Source of the DNA: Labyrinthula sp. Ha
Lineage: Eukaryota; Sar; Bigyra; Labyrinthulida; Labyrinthulaceae
Length of the DNA stretch: 64,000 nucleotides
Reading direction: 5' to 3'
NCBI GenBank assembly: GCA_015227615.1
Contig: JAALGZ010000030.1
Coordinates: 1 to 64,000 of the forward strand
Within the stretch, counting starts at the first letter, position 1. Each line of letters begins with the position of its first letter. The position numbers and the translations under genes are program-made. The notes below the pieces were generated by a model. It did not search any database and was not told the DNA's origin. It saw nothing but the letters and a program-made list of their open reading frames with translations. This document shows positions 1 to 9,831 of this stretch, one piece after another.

Positions 1-520
1 AATGGCGAAGCAAATGCCCACCAACCTTTTCTACAACCCCAATACCTTCCAAAAATCTCCAACTTCCTAACTCCTGGGTTCAATATTTCTAATACTTTAT
101 ATGCTTCTCGAGGCTTTCGACTTTGTTGGAGAACAGTGGAAACGATGACATCTGAACTTCTCTGTTTGGCTAAAACTGAACTTCCTTTAATTCCTACGAG
201 CATAATTTCTTTAGAATGCCTCAAATATTGGCCTTGTGATGAGTGTTGATAACCATTCTTGGTTCTTTTGCTCCAGATGACGTATTCTACTAGACGGAAA
301 CCTTGGTTGCTCATCAACTTTCGTCCAACATCTATCTTATTATTGGTCACCCACAAACCTACAATACCATCTTCCACAAGTTCTCCAAATGATATATTAA
401 AGAGCTCCTTATCTGCTAGCGTGGGATATTTTATGGTTAGCCCTCCCGTGGGACTGGATGAGGCTTGGTTTTCCCACGGGGGATCAATCATTAAGACCCC
501 AAATCTGCCAAACGATGTTA
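1..520 (-). other. MT-A70 adenine methyltransferase domain of element 1
   Basis: The C-terminal part of the polyprotein matches the METTL3/IME4 family. Seen in order are FGVLMIDPPWE (DPPW at 474-485), LWVTNNK, then VEYVIWSK, a conserved LRHSKEIMLVGIKG segment like the family's NHGKEHCLVGVKG, SDVI, RKPREAYKVLEILNPG and RKLEIFGRYWGCRKGW near the window edge. DPPW is the catalytic and substrate-adenine motif of this family, and the FGR..N.R.GW type C-terminus contacts S-adenosylmethionine. Nearly the whole family domain is in the window. Whether it acts on DNA or RNA cannot be told from sequence. Nothing like it occurs in ordinary Ty3 elements that I know. Confidence 0.85.
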
Positions 521-3500
521 GATCCTGACATCTTACATCTCCGATTTTTAACTTGCTTCCGACAGGCTGCCTCCATAGTACAAGGTCTTTAAACATATCT
601 TCTCTTTTATATTTTATGGTAAAGTATGAATCAACAGGTGAACCAAAGATGGACCATTCAAAACCTTCAGGATCATTTTCTAATAGATTGGACAGTTTGG
701 AACGATATCTTCTCCTCTCAACTACCTTCGATTTTTCCTTCTCTAAAAACTCCTCCCACTTATCTAAAGCGGTTACAACTTCTACTCTCTTTAATTCTGA
801 AACTATTTCTAATTCACTTTGAGATCGATTTTTTAATAATTCTAGAGGACTGATCTTCATTTTCTTGAGCCAGTTATTTCCCAATATGAACTTATTTGTA
901 TTGCAACTTAGGACATAGAAATGTGTATCTGGAAGCTCTAGAAATATTCCTTCTCCTTTTAGACAACAATGAATTTTTATGTAGCCGATAATATCAATCT
1001 GAACGCCAGAAACTCCTTTACATCTCGGGGCCTTTTTATGCAGTTCATCATTCTTATATATTGTTAATCCTCCCACTAAATTTTTACCAGCGCAACTTTG
1101 CCACGCTCCACTATCAAGAAGAACATTATATTTATTATTTCCAAAAATTATCTTTAAAACGGATGATCTATTATGATTTGCTTCTACTTCCAAAACATCT
1201 ATCTCTTTTCTATCTTGATTTTTAAAAAGTTTGACAATCTTGGAAATATCTTCAATACTTAGCTGGCAGTTTAAAATTTGTTCTACTGAAAGCAGCGGTA
1301 TTTCTTCTTTCTTCTTTCCAAATTTCTGATATTGATGTAGATCTGACCAAGTCTTCTTTCTTATTTTCTTTAGTTCTTCTCTGGTCAATTGGACTCCGTT
1401 ATTTATTATTACACCTTTCCTTCTAAAAACTGATCTTTTCTTATCATTGTAAGCTTTTACAATTCTTAAAGATATCTTGAGTCCGTGGAATTCATAGAGA
1501 CGCTGGCTTCCTATTGCAACTTTTACATATTCAACTAATTGGGACCTAGTTTTTCCGGGTAAATAACCTTCTTTCAAAATGGGTTCCCATTTTCCTAAAC
1601 CGAATACATAAATGCAATATTGAAGAGTATCTTTCTCATAACTATTCCAGCCTTTGGACCTACCCAATCCTGGATACACTTGATCATTCAAAAGTTTTAG
1701 CTGTGGAGGATATTTTATTATTTTCCAAGCTTCACTCAACCAGTCCGAACTTCTTAGCTGCGTTGCTTCTCGGAGTAAGTTTACTTCTGTTTCTTCTACT
1801 ACTGTTGATTTTCTCTTATATATATTGTAAGCTGACGTGAAATCTTCATGATCATTCTGATGTTGATTTAGGTATTTCTGAACTACACGAGGTACATCTT
1901 CAAATAGGAGCTGCAGGTCTTGCCAATTTGCATCTTTTCTGGGGAAACCTTTCCACCAGACAAGTACTTCAAAACCTTCAACTGATTTCCTAATGTCCAG
2001 AAGCTTGTGCACTTCATATACTCCCTGATTGTAGTAGAAAGCGGCCTTAACTTGATCTGATATTCTGAAATCAGTGGGCTGCGCTTCATAGAGACTGAGT
2101 CTCTGAGCATGCGCAACATAATTCTTGCCATCTATGCTCTTTACTCTATAGGTAGTCGTACCTAGAACATCTGTTACTATATATGGACCCAGCCATCTTA
2201 GATGCAGTTTACCTTGGGCTCTTTGAGTACCTATATTACTCATAAGTACAAAATCTCCTGGTGCAAATTGCACTTGAGAAGATTTGAACTTTCGATTTAT
2301 ATATTCTCTTTTTCTCCTTCTATCTTCTACTCTGATTGGAAATATTTTTGTTCTCCTATTCTCTATCTCTGATAATAGTTTATGGCATAGATCAATAAAA
2401 CGAGCTGGATCTTTTGGAAAAACAATTTTGTTTGCTGAATTTATTAATGGAAAAGGTTTTAATTCCCTGGCTGGTTCGGCTACCATTTCGTTTTTTCTAC
2501 CGAAGATGGAAGTCAGTTCATTAGGTGTGAAGCCTTTTCGAGTTGGTGTGTTGTTTATTACATCTGTGACCAGGTCTACGAGCTCATACCATTGGTCTCG
2601 ATCAAGATTGTATTCGCTGCAAAGTTGCCTGAGATACCTCAGAATATATCTATTCATCACTTCAATGGAGCCATTGCTCCATGGTGAATACACCACTGAA
2701 AAATGGTGTTGCCCACCATAGATGGAATTAAATTCTGAAACAATCTGGTTGCAGAAATGAGAACCATTGTCAGTGGAAAGTTTGAAACGCGAAGGCATTC
2801 CGTGCTCTGCCCTCCACCTAACTAGCCCCTTTACTACAACGTGAGCACTTGGGCTTGGGTCATATATCATAAGAACTTTCCGAGATATATCTTCGACTAG
2901 AACTAAAAGGTATCCCGAATATACTTTCATAAAATCGGAATGCAGTAATAATTCAGAAGAATCAACTGCATGAGGTATTTCTTTATATATTCTTCTCTCC
3001 AACTTTAGGTCTTTATCGCAGTGCAAGCATAACCTCTTTAATTTGGAGGCTAACATTCTGACATCTGATTTATTCAGACCTTGAAACTTATATTTATTCA
3101 AAATACGAACCACTTCTTCTACGCTTCCATGTTTACTTATTTGATGAGCTAACACTAAAAATCTCTCTACATGCTGTGGGTGTATCAAGATCTCTCCTGC
3201 TTTATTTCTGTATAATCCATCTTCAGATGAATTTACATGCACAGTCGATTTTATTTTATCTTGTTTTTGGAGGTTCAATAGCTCTTTAACTGAGAGGTCT
3301 TTCCATTTTGTTTTATTTTTAGGAAAGTTTCTACCTACTCTGGCTTTTATGAAGGATACATATTTTGGATCAAACCTCCATCCCTCCTGCTTATTTTCAA
3401 TCAATCCTACAAATGACTGCCCCTTCTCTTTACGAATATTCACGATTTTCTTCTTCTCCAACTCAATGTCCTTCTCCCTGACCAAAAAAGTTATTCCTTT

Positions 3501-6500
3501 CCAGGTGAGGGTCCAGTTGTAATCATCCGTTGTTGGCATGATCTCAGTCTCAGTGCCCGCCGTTGATCCTAGATATCCCCAGCGCGTAAGCAAATCTGCA
3601 AGTACATTATATTGTCCACCTATATGATAGACTTCAACGTCGAATTCTTGCACTGTCAAAATCCACCTCTGGATTCTGCCAAAGGAAGATTGTTTCAAGT
3701 CTCTCGGGCTGCTCATGAGGTGCTTCACATTCATGTGATCAGTAAATATTTTTATTTTTCTAGTGACATTTATTAGTAAGAAACGATATCTTCGAAGGGT
3801 GCGGATGATGGGGTATATTTCCTTATCAGTTATTGACCAGAATCTTGACGACTGAGTAAATTCTCCGCTGACGAAGAATATTGGCTCCCACCAATCTCCC
3901 GAAAAGCTAGCTAGAACACTGGACCAATATTTATCGCTGGCATCAGTAAAGATGCCCATCTGGCCGTCAGCCTCAAAAATCTTCAACTTTTTCTCTTGGC
4001 ATCCCTCGATTATCTGCAGAAACTTCTGGAACTCTACTTGATCTTCTTCTCTCCACCACTTCTCTATGTCTACTTTCTTTCTTGCATCCTTCCTCATCTT
4101 TTTCCCTTTTTCCAATTTGATGTTCTCTTCAATTTCCCTCATTCTTGTATTTAAATGTCCTTTATTTTTACTTAGGTTGGGCAAAGAATCTGATAACCAA
4201 GTTGATACATACGCTACGTCTTGAAGTTGGCCAAGGGTTTGTGGACGCGGCAACTTTATAATTTTAGCGAAATAACTTGAGTCATATTTCCAATGACCTT
4301 TTTCCAGGATCCTGCCACACCATTTGGTTTTCGATTGGATTAGATCGCACTTGTCCAAGTTGAGTTTGAACTTCTTTTGGATGCAATTTTTTAGGAACGT
4401 TCCAAGTAGTTGAAGATAACCTGCAAACGAGTTATGGTATAATAGAGTATCATCTAACCATCGCAGGGCTCCTGCTCCGAATATCGAATCTCCCTCACTA
4501 TTTGTCAATACCTCGTTTACCAGCCGTTCTTGATACACCTGTGGTGTATTTCGGAACCCTTGTGGTGCCATGCGCATACAATACGTACCAAGAGGTGTCA
4601 CCATTCCGAAGTATTTATATGAAGTTTCCTCCATCTTCAAATAGTCAAATCCCGAAAGGCCGTCGAAAGAACCAAACCAACATTCATTCCCGTTTAGCCA
4701 TCCAAGTTGCGCCTCAAGGTCGGGCAAGCCAAGCCCTGTTGGCAAACAGTTTTTGTTCACCTTCCTCAAATCTACAACCATCCTGTATTCCATTGGCTTC
4801 CTTGGCTTGGGCAACATCATCACTGGACTAGAGAAAAATGGGTTGGGTTCCCGGTAGATCATGCCCATGTCAGTGAGCTCTTGTATCTTTTTCTTTAATT
4901 CTTCTAGGATAAGTTTCTTCACTGGATATGGTTTGGATACAAAAGTGCTGCTTGATGGATTTATTTCAACCCTCATTGGAGTGAGGTTGTTGAATTCACA
5001 TTTGGCTTCTTTAAAAGCAAAGGCTGCTTTGAACTCCTTCAAAACCTTTTCTAACTCTGTTGCCTGTTCTAAATTCAAAACTTGAGCCTTCACTAGGTCT
5101 TCGACTTTCTTTTCTATTTTATTATTTAGGAGCTGCTGCATTTTTGGAGTGTCGATGTGAGGTTTGCTGGATGACGCTCCCACCTCATATTCCTTTCTCA
5201 GAATTTCATCCGACAGCTCATCCCGATAATATGCATGCTCGGCGTAGTCCGGTACTTCTCCCTCCTCTGCTGGTCCTACTTCCTCATCACTACTATTCGA
5301 ACTCACCTCCGCAACTTTCCAATCTCCCATTTCAACCATGTACATTTCTGGAATATCGACTGGATCTACACTTTCTACTATGGGAGATACGCTGTCACCG
5401 GCTACCCCCGATACTCCCCCGAGGTTCCCGACCTCAGATGAGTCCTTCTGGTTGTCCCTTGATACTTCATTTACCTGGTGTTTCTCCGAGGTTCGGTGTT
5501 GGTACGTATTTTGCTGATGGTTTTGTTGTTGGAAATTTGAACCCCTACCATATCCTCCTCCGGTTTCTCGCTCTTTTTCTCGTTTCTTTAGTAAAGGGCA
5601 ACCTTGTGCATAGTGGCCAGTTGAAAAGCAATATCCGCAAAGATTATTTTCTCTGGAATATGCCCTTCTTTTCTCCAATGGCCATCCTCTGGGTACAATA
5701 TGTTTCTGATATCCATTAGCTAAGGTAATTATTTTTAATTCACTATTTTTAGGATAAAAGACTGAAGAAGCTGATTTCTTTACTGCACACTGCTGTGTGT
5801 GATCTGGTGAACTCCTTTTTGTCTTGGAAATCTTCTGATGTTGAAGGGCAGCACTTTGAATATCCCACGTTGAAATTGATATCGCCGCTCTTCGCAACCC
5901 TCTCTTCAGCAGCTTATACGTCCTCCAACCTTCTTCCGTCTGTCTCTCTTTTGCTCTACTGCTACCAAATTCGGTTGGGAGTCTCTTGATTATTTTTAGG
6001 TACACTTCTTTTTCTATGCTCTTATTGTCGAAATGAATTCCGCGAAGTATTTTATCTGCTGCCTTCAAGAATGCTCCCATGGAAGCTGAAGGACTTCCCA
6101 AGTTCTTCCACTGGATACTTTCTACCTCCCTTATTACGATTTTGGACCTACTACGATCCTCATTCTTTTTTATTTTTCTTAAATACTTTAGGATCTTAGC
6201 CTGGACTGTCATATCAAAGCCTTCCTCAACTAAATCAACCTTCACTTCATTGGTCAAACATAAGGACAGATCTGCTACTGAAAGACCAAAGCGGCGTCGC
6301 ACTACCATGGCCTCGTAAATATCGTATTCTGCGATGAATTTTGAAACCACTGGGGGGTCAAGATTAGGCAAGATTGGCTTGTCCTTGTATCTTTCCTCCC
6401 TTGCTCTGCCTTTAGCTTCGTTCCTAATTAAAGTGGGTACAGGTTGGAGTTCCGTTTCTTCTTCTTCACTACTGGAGCTGTCGCTTGGTGAACTTTCTTC

Positions 6501-6890
6501 TAGATCTGCCTGCTCATGATGTATTCTAAATGGGGTACGAATGTTTGAAGGAGTGGTATAACCAGTTGGACTACTTGACAAAGGCGGGCTTACACCGCGT
6601 TTTAGGAGGTCCAAGCTTCGTCTTATCTCCTCCCATTCCTGCCTTGACAAAGTGACTGTATCACTTTGTACCCCCTTTTCGGGGATAGGATTTACTGCTG
6701 CTGGACCAGTTGCTATTCCACCCTCAAATGACGGGGTTTCTTCTATTGGTTGTACGTTGACTGTTACTGAAGTATTATGGGTTTCTTCTATTTTTTCTTC
6801 TGTATTTGTAGGAACGGTTTCACCAGTTCTTGGTTCACTGGCACGGGTTTCCAATCTGCTGGATCTTCTTAAGGTTCTTCTTTCACTCAT
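1..6890 (-). CDS. Gag-Pol-methyltransferase polyprotein (fossil element 1), partial at window edge
   Basis: One long reading frame starts at ATG 6890 (MSERRTLRRS) and runs to base 1, about 2,296 codons. Gag is acidic to mixed, with a zinc knuckle of CX2CX4HX4C form at about 5598-5639. RT has MVVDLRKVNK near 4770 and an active-site LDD motif (WLDDTLLY) near 4440-4460. RNase H has FTDASDKY near 3940 and FTDHMN near 3730. Integrase has a zinc-binding HHCC region ending near 3020 and DDE landmarks HSDFM, TDNGSHF (about 2755-2775) and NGSIEVMN. A chromodomain (VLVWWKGF) lies at about 1880-2000. A SANT/Myb-like stretch is at about 1500-1655, a DSGAW retropepsin-like segment at about 900-1140, and MT-A70 with DPPW at 474-485. 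Gag and pol are fused in a single frame. Family-level parts are firm; the role of the tail is inferred. Confidence 0.82.
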   Translation of the reverse strand, partial: MSERRTLRRSSRLETRASEPRTGETVPTNTEEKIEETHNTSVTVNVQPIEETPSFEGGIATGPAAVNPIPEKGVQSDTVTLSRQEWEEIRRSLDLLKRGVSPPLSSSPTGYTTPSNIRTPFRIHHEQADLEESSPSDSSSSEEEETELQPVPTLIRNEAKGRAREERYKDKPILPNLDPPVVSKFIAEYDIYEAMVVRRRFGLSVADLSLCLTNEVKVDLVEEGFDMTVQAKILKYLRKIKKNEDRSRSKIVIREVESIQWKNLGSPSASMGAFLKAADKILRGIHFDNKSIEKEVYLKIIKRLPTEFGSSRAKERQTEEGWRTYKLLKRGLRRAAISISTWDIQSAALQHQKISKTKRSSPDHTQQCAVKKSASSVFYPKNSELKIITLANGYQKHIVPRGWPLEKRRAYSRENNLCGYCFSTGHYAQGCPLLKKREKERETGGGYGRGSNFQQQNHQQNTYQHRTSEKHQVNEVSRDNQKDSSEVGNLGGVSGVAGDSVSPIVESVDPVDIPEMYMVEMGDWKVAEVSSNSSDEEVGPAEEGEVPDYAEHAYYRDELSDEILRKEYEVGASSSKPHIDTPKMQQLLNNKIEKKVEDLVKAQVLNLEQATELEKVLKEFKAAFAFKEAKCEFNNLTPMRVEINPSSSTFVSKPYPVKKLILEELKKKIQELTDMGMIYREPNPFFSSPVMMLPKPRKPMEYRMVVDLRKVNKNCLPTGLGLPDLEAQLGWLNGNECWFGSFDGLSGFDYLKMEETSYKYFGMVTPLGTYCMRMAPQGFRNTPQVYQERLVNEVLTNSEGDSIFGAGALRWLDDTLLYHNSFAGYLQLLGTFLKNCIQKKFKLNLDKCDLIQSKTKWCGRILEKGHWKYDSSYFAKIIKLPRPQTLGQLQDVAYVSTWLSDSLPNLSKNKGHLNTRMREIEENIKLEKGKKMRKDARKKVDIEKWWREEDQVEFQKFLQIIEGCQEKKLKIFEADGQMGIFTDASDKYWSSVLASFSGDWWEPIFFVSGEFTQSSRFWSITDKEIYPIIRTLRRYRFLLINVTRKIKIFTDHMNVKHLMSSPRDLKQSSFGRIQRWILTVQEFDVEVYHIGGQYNVLADLLTRWGYLGSTAGTETEIMPTTDDYNWTLTWKGITFLVREKDIELEKKKIVNIRKEKGQSFVGLIENKQEGWRFDPKYVSFIKARVGRNFPKNKTKWKDLSVKELLNLQKQDKIKSTVHVNSSEDGLYRNKAGEILIHPQHVERFLVLAHQISKHGSVEEVVRILNKYKFQGLNKSDVRMLASKLKRLCLHCDKDLKLERRIYKEIPHAVDSSELLLHSDFMKVYSGYLLVLVEDISRKVLMIYDPSPSAHVVVKGLVRWRAEHGMPSRFKLSTDNGSHFCNQIVSEFNSIYGGQHHFSVVYSPWSNGSIEVMNRYILRYLRQLCSEYNLDRDQWYELVDLVTDVINNTPTRKGFTPNELTSIFGRKNEMVAEPARELKPFPLINSANKIVFPKDPARFIDLCHKLLSEIENRRTKIFPIRVEDRRRKREYINRKFKSSQVQFAPGDFVLMSNIGTQRAQGKLHLRWLGPYIVTDVLGTTTYRVKSIDGKNYVAHAQRLSLYEAQPTDFRISDQVKAAFYYNQGVYEVHKLLDIRKSVEGFEVLVWWKGFPRKDANWQDLQLLFEDVPRVVQKYLNQHQNDHEDFTSAYNIYKRKSTVVEETEVNLLREATQLRSSDWLSEAWKIIKYPPQLKLLNDQVYPGLGRSKGWNSYEKDTLQYCIYVFGLGKWEPILKEGYLPGKTRSQLVEYVKVAIGSQRLYEFHGLKISLRIVKAYNDKKRSVFRRKGVIINNGVQLTREELKKIRKKTWSDLHQYQKFGKKKEEIPLLSVEQILNCQLSIEDISKIVKLFKNQDRKEIDVLEVEANHNRSSVLKIIFGNNKYNVLLDSGAWQSCAGKNLVGGLTIYKNDELHKKAPRCKGVSGVQIDIIGYIKIHCCLKGEGIFLELPDTHFYVLSCNTNKFILGNNWLKKMKISPLELLKNRSQSELEIVSELKRVEVVTALDKWEEFLEKEKSKVVERRRYRSKLSNLLENDPEGFEWSIFGSPVDSYFTIKYKREDMFKDLVLWRQPVGSKLKIGDVRCQDLTSFGRFGVLMIDPPWENQASSSPTGGLTIKYPTLADKELFNISFGELVEDGIVGLWVTNNKIDVGRKLMSNQGFRLVEYVIWSKRTKNGYQHSSQGQYLRHSKEIMLVGIKGSSVLAKQRSSDVIVSTVLQQSRKPREAYKVLEILNPGVRKLEIFGRYWGCRKGWWAFASP
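900..1140 (-). other. Retropepsin-like aspartic protease segment in an unusual place
   Basis: The residues NVLLDSGAWQSC contain the D-S-G-A signature of retroviral-type aspartic proteases. About 70 residues downstream FILGNNWLKK resembles the usual second landmark (ILG..W/F L). In standard Ty3 elements protease lies between gag and RT. Here the stretch between the zinc knuckle and RT (about 5050-5590) is a short acidic linker in which I see no D[ST]G motif. The segment lies between the SANT-like region and the methyltransferase. The motif identification is my own reading and needs a profile search. Confidence 0.65.
1490..1660 (-). other. SANT/Myb-like domain of element 1
   Basis: The residues KGWNSYEKDTLQ, FGLGKWEPIL and LPGKTRSQLVEYVK follow the Myb/SANT pattern: spaced tryptophans, an acidic first helix, a GKW turn and a K[ST]..Q third helix. 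They are followed by GSQRLYEFHGLKI. SANT/Myb domains bind DNA or histone tails. A related stretch occupies the same place, between chromodomain and methyltransferase, in the element at 17351-27149. Assignment is by eye. Confidence 0.65.
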
Positions 6891-7560
6891 GATTTACTAC
6901 TTTTATTATTTTTGGCACTTCTGATCTTATTGAATTCAATATGGAGTGCTAGTATAGGTTTCTACCTGTTAAAATACTTCTCTGATAAGTATTCTTTGCT
7001 GCTGGTTTTTCTTAAAACTTCTGTCTAAATCTTCTGATTCTTCTCTTCTAAATCGCAAGGAAAAGTCGATACGAGTTCTTTTCTATATTTTTAACTATTA
7101 AGTTAGTGTCTGCTTAATACTCCCTCTAAACTCCTCACTGAACCAAATTCTACAGCTAATTAATACGCTATAATATTCTAGTCTTTACACTGCAACTTCC
7201 TGTATTCTCTTCTCGTATCCTTACCGGTATTCTCCCAGTTAGCTATGTTTCAATTTGAAATACACCTCACGTGATTTCATTCACCATACCACGTCACCAC
7301 TCTAGTTAAAAAATGTTAAATTTCAAACTTCGTAAATACAATAAATTGCAAAACGATCATTTACCAGAAATTACGAGCGCGGATACATACCAAACTTCCC
7401 CATATTTCTACAAAAACTGAAATTGAAACGAATATATTTCTGATTAGTTTAATATATAATAAGAAATAAAATTATTAAGTAGATTATTTCTATAAATAAA
7501 TAATCAATTAAAAAAGATAAAATAGAATTTAACACAGAAAAATGAGAAAAGAAAAGTTTA
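6891..7560. other. Upstream region of element 1 and flank, no gene seen
   Basis: This stretch lies directly upstream of the minus-strand gag start. It should contain the 5' LTR and primer-binding site of the element, but the matching LTR is outside the window and I cannot place either end. No coding signal is visible on either strand. Confidence 0.4.
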
Positions 7561-8802
7561 TTTGCTTTAAAGTATGATATTCTCACTTAGAATATATCAC
7601 AGATCAAGAACTAGTGGATTTCCTTTGATTGTAAAATAAGAACTGAAGAAAGCAGAATTCCAAACAAACCTCTTAGTTCTTTATTCTTTTTTACTAATTG
7701 AAAACTGTTAGAATAAATACTTTTAGCCCAATTTAATTTCAATTTTATGAACTTTTCTGATAAATTTAGGTCTTCCAGAAAATAACATAGCAGAACTCTG
7801 GATTTGTAGTTAAACCTTACACAGCACCAACCCATTCAACAGCAAAGAAGATTCATTTTTGTGGAAAAACATATTGTTCGAGGTCTCTAAATATCTTACT
7901 ACACTAAAAAAAATTATAAGAAAAAGATATTATACTAGTTTTAACCTCATGAGATGTTTGTAAAGGAATAACAAACAAGTATATATGTTGGTTCTTAGTT
8001 GGTTGCATATCAAGTTTCTTAGTTTTCAATCATTAGTACCTTTACTGTGTTTTTACTTAAACCAAACACAGTATGCAACTAAATATCCAATATAATATTT
8101 TTCTTTTGCTTTATCTACAGAAAGATCACCCGATAGTTTCAATAGCAAAAGAGTAAGAAAGACAGTTATGTGAAACTGCTTTTGTTTCAGATCCAGAGAA
8201 AAAAACTTTTATAAGTTTTATATACATATATCAGAGAAATCTTAACCACAATTCACAAATTGTACTATAAAATGTATTCTAATACTTTCAGGCTGGTACA
8301 CATATTCAAAACAGCAAAGTGGTAAAGTTGTAGTTTGAACTGTTCTTACCTCGGACTAGATTTAGAGATTTCTAGCTTCTGATTCCTTCAGTCTAACGAT
8401 TAAGTAAACTAAATACTAGTTATGACAAAGCCTAGACAAGGGCTAAAATTTTTCCAAACTATGACATTACGCGTAGTATAGCAACGCCCGGGGGAAGTGT
8501 TCTAAGGCCCGAATACAATACTTAAGAAGTCCGTGTGCGACGGACAGAACTTGTTATCTTCAAAAATTTCTTCAAATCTTCCCAGACATCAAAATGAACT
8601 TCAAAATAAATAAGAAAAGCTTGGAGCGCGTTCAATTGATTTTGAGTTGATCTCTTGGTCGAAGTTTGTTCCTTTTTCAATTCATCTATTCGTTTCATTT
8701 AAAAGTTCAACGTTCAATATAACTTCCATGGTAATGCCATCAGGAGTTATATGCTGTGGCCATATGACCCGACATAATAAAGAAATACGGAAGAAACAAG
8801 AA
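7561..8802. other. Intergenic and 5' region of the WW-domain gene
   Basis: AT-rich DNA without a credible gene up to about 8450, then a short GC-richer patch at 8465-8560 (containing TCCGT-N5-ACGGA, a small inverted repeat) that may be the promoter of the next gene. An ATG at 8594 opens a 18-codon reading frame in a different phase, either an upstream ORF or a first exon. Confidence 0.4.
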
Positions 8803-9831
8803 ATGCCAGAAGTATTTGATCCCGAGCTCTTCGCGACGCTGCAACAAGAATTCCATAACATTTGTCATTCGGATCCAATTTATCAAGCCGAAATATTTTT
8901 AACACGGTTTCTTTCTCCTTCAAATCCAAATATTGGCCTGTTTACAAGAGATAGTCTTCACTTATACAACTCGCTATTACCACATACGCAAAGAGATCCG
9001 AACCCAAAACTTTTTACTGACTTTTCTCACCAGAACTTTCATAACTTTTTACTCTCTCATCAACGAACGAATTTTGCTTCTGCTTTGGTTAGAAACCAAC
9101 AGCTATCTCTTATTAATCCAGGTTTAAATACAGAAACTGGTTCAAAGAAAGTAGGTGGGTTTAATCTTGGTGCTCAAGCTCAGTCTTTTTCTTTAATTGA
9201 ATTCTTATGTTATGTTTATTTAGAAGAAGTATTAAATGATCACTTTGAAAGGTATAAAATTCCGAAAGAGGATTTAGTAAGTAAGAAAAAATTTAAAATG
9301 TTGAAGCAGATTGTTTGGAATGAAGTGTTAAATGAGTTACCTATGAATGAAGAAGCTGGATTAGAAGATTTGATACGAGAAGAACGAACAGTTTTGAAAG
9401 AAGGGAATGAAAAAATTAGTAAGTTGATGGAACAAGTTGCACTTGCAGAAGCTAAACAACAAAGAGGAGAAATATTAGGGATAAAAGAAAAAAGAGCAAT
9501 GCAAGAAATGGAAATTATTCGTCAAAATGGTCCAGAAGAAAAGTTAGCAAATATAAGGCGACAAATAAAATCAAAGAAGAACAAGTTGAAGAGACTTCAG
9601 AAAAACAGATTAAAGGATTGGATGAATGGAATTGATTTTGAGAACACTACTCAGGGGCAGAAGCAAATGGTCATTCAGGGGAACGAGGATATCCCAGGTC
9701 CACCACAAACACAAACTTCTGCAGATGAGGGTACTTTACCTCCTGGATGGGTTGCTTATGTGGATGATAACTCTGGATATACTTATTATCACAATGCAAC
9801 TCTTAATTTAACGCAATGGGAAAAACCATAA
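8803..9831 (+). CDS. WW-domain protein, otherwise unrecognised
   Basis: The protein has 342 residues from the ATG at 8803 (MPEVFDPELF). In-frame ATGs at 8728, 8734 and 8764 are possible, but the sequence before 8803 looks less protein-like. The first half is mixed and contains FHNICHSDPIYQAE and repeated Phe/Leu/His-rich helices. The middle (about residues 180-280) is strongly charged and predicted to coil, with KEGNEKISKLMEQ and LKRLQKNRLKDW. A WW domain closes the protein: LPPGWVAYVDDNSGYTYYHN, then a final TQWEKP with the second tryptophan. WW domains bind proline-rich ligands. A C-terminal WW after a coiled coil occurs in several unrelated regulatory proteins, so I cannot assign a process. 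Neighbours give no hint. Confidence 0.75.
   Translation: MPEVFDPELFATLQQEFHNICHSDPIYQAEIFLTRFLSPSNPNIGLFTRDSLHLYNSLLPHTQRDPNPKLFTDFSHQNFHNFLLSHQRTNFASALVRNQQLSLINPGLNTETGSKKVGGFNLGAQAQSFSLIEFLCYVYLEEVLNDHFERYKIPKEDLVSKKKFKMLKQIVWNEVLNELPMNEEAGLEDLIREERTVLKEGNEKISKLMEQVALAEAKQQRGEILGIKEKRAMQEMEIIRQNGPEEKLANIRRQIKSKKNKLKRLQKNRLKDWMNGIDFENTTQGQKQMVIQGNEDIPGPPQTQTSADEGTLPPGWVAYVDDNSGYTYYHNATLNLTQWEKP

Larger units (their letters stand above)
1..7290 (-). mobile_element. Ty3-type LTR retrotransposon with MT-A70 methyltransferase domain, left part outside window
   Basis: A Metaviridae (Ty3/gypsy) element reads right to left and leaves the window at base 1, so its 3' end and 3' LTR are not visible. 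Parts in transcription order are gag with a CCHC zinc knuckle, reverse transcriptase, RNase H, integrase, chromodomain, SANT/Myb-like domain, retropepsin-like domain and MT-A70 methyltransferase. Five landmarks I checked (zinc knuckle, RT, integrase, retropepsin and methyltransferase motifs) share one frame with the ATG at 6890, so it looks whole within the window. The 5' LTR and leader should lie somewhere in about 6891-7290, but with no second copy I cannot set the edges. The right boundary is a guess. Age cannot be judged without the other LTR. Confidence 0.85.

Noticed and set aside
259-6924. Many plus-strand frames of 60-220 codons across 0.2-6.9 kb
   Set aside because: They are shadows of the minus-strand retroelement polyprotein, whose frame carries all recognisable motifs (zinc knuckle, LDD, DDE, DPPW).
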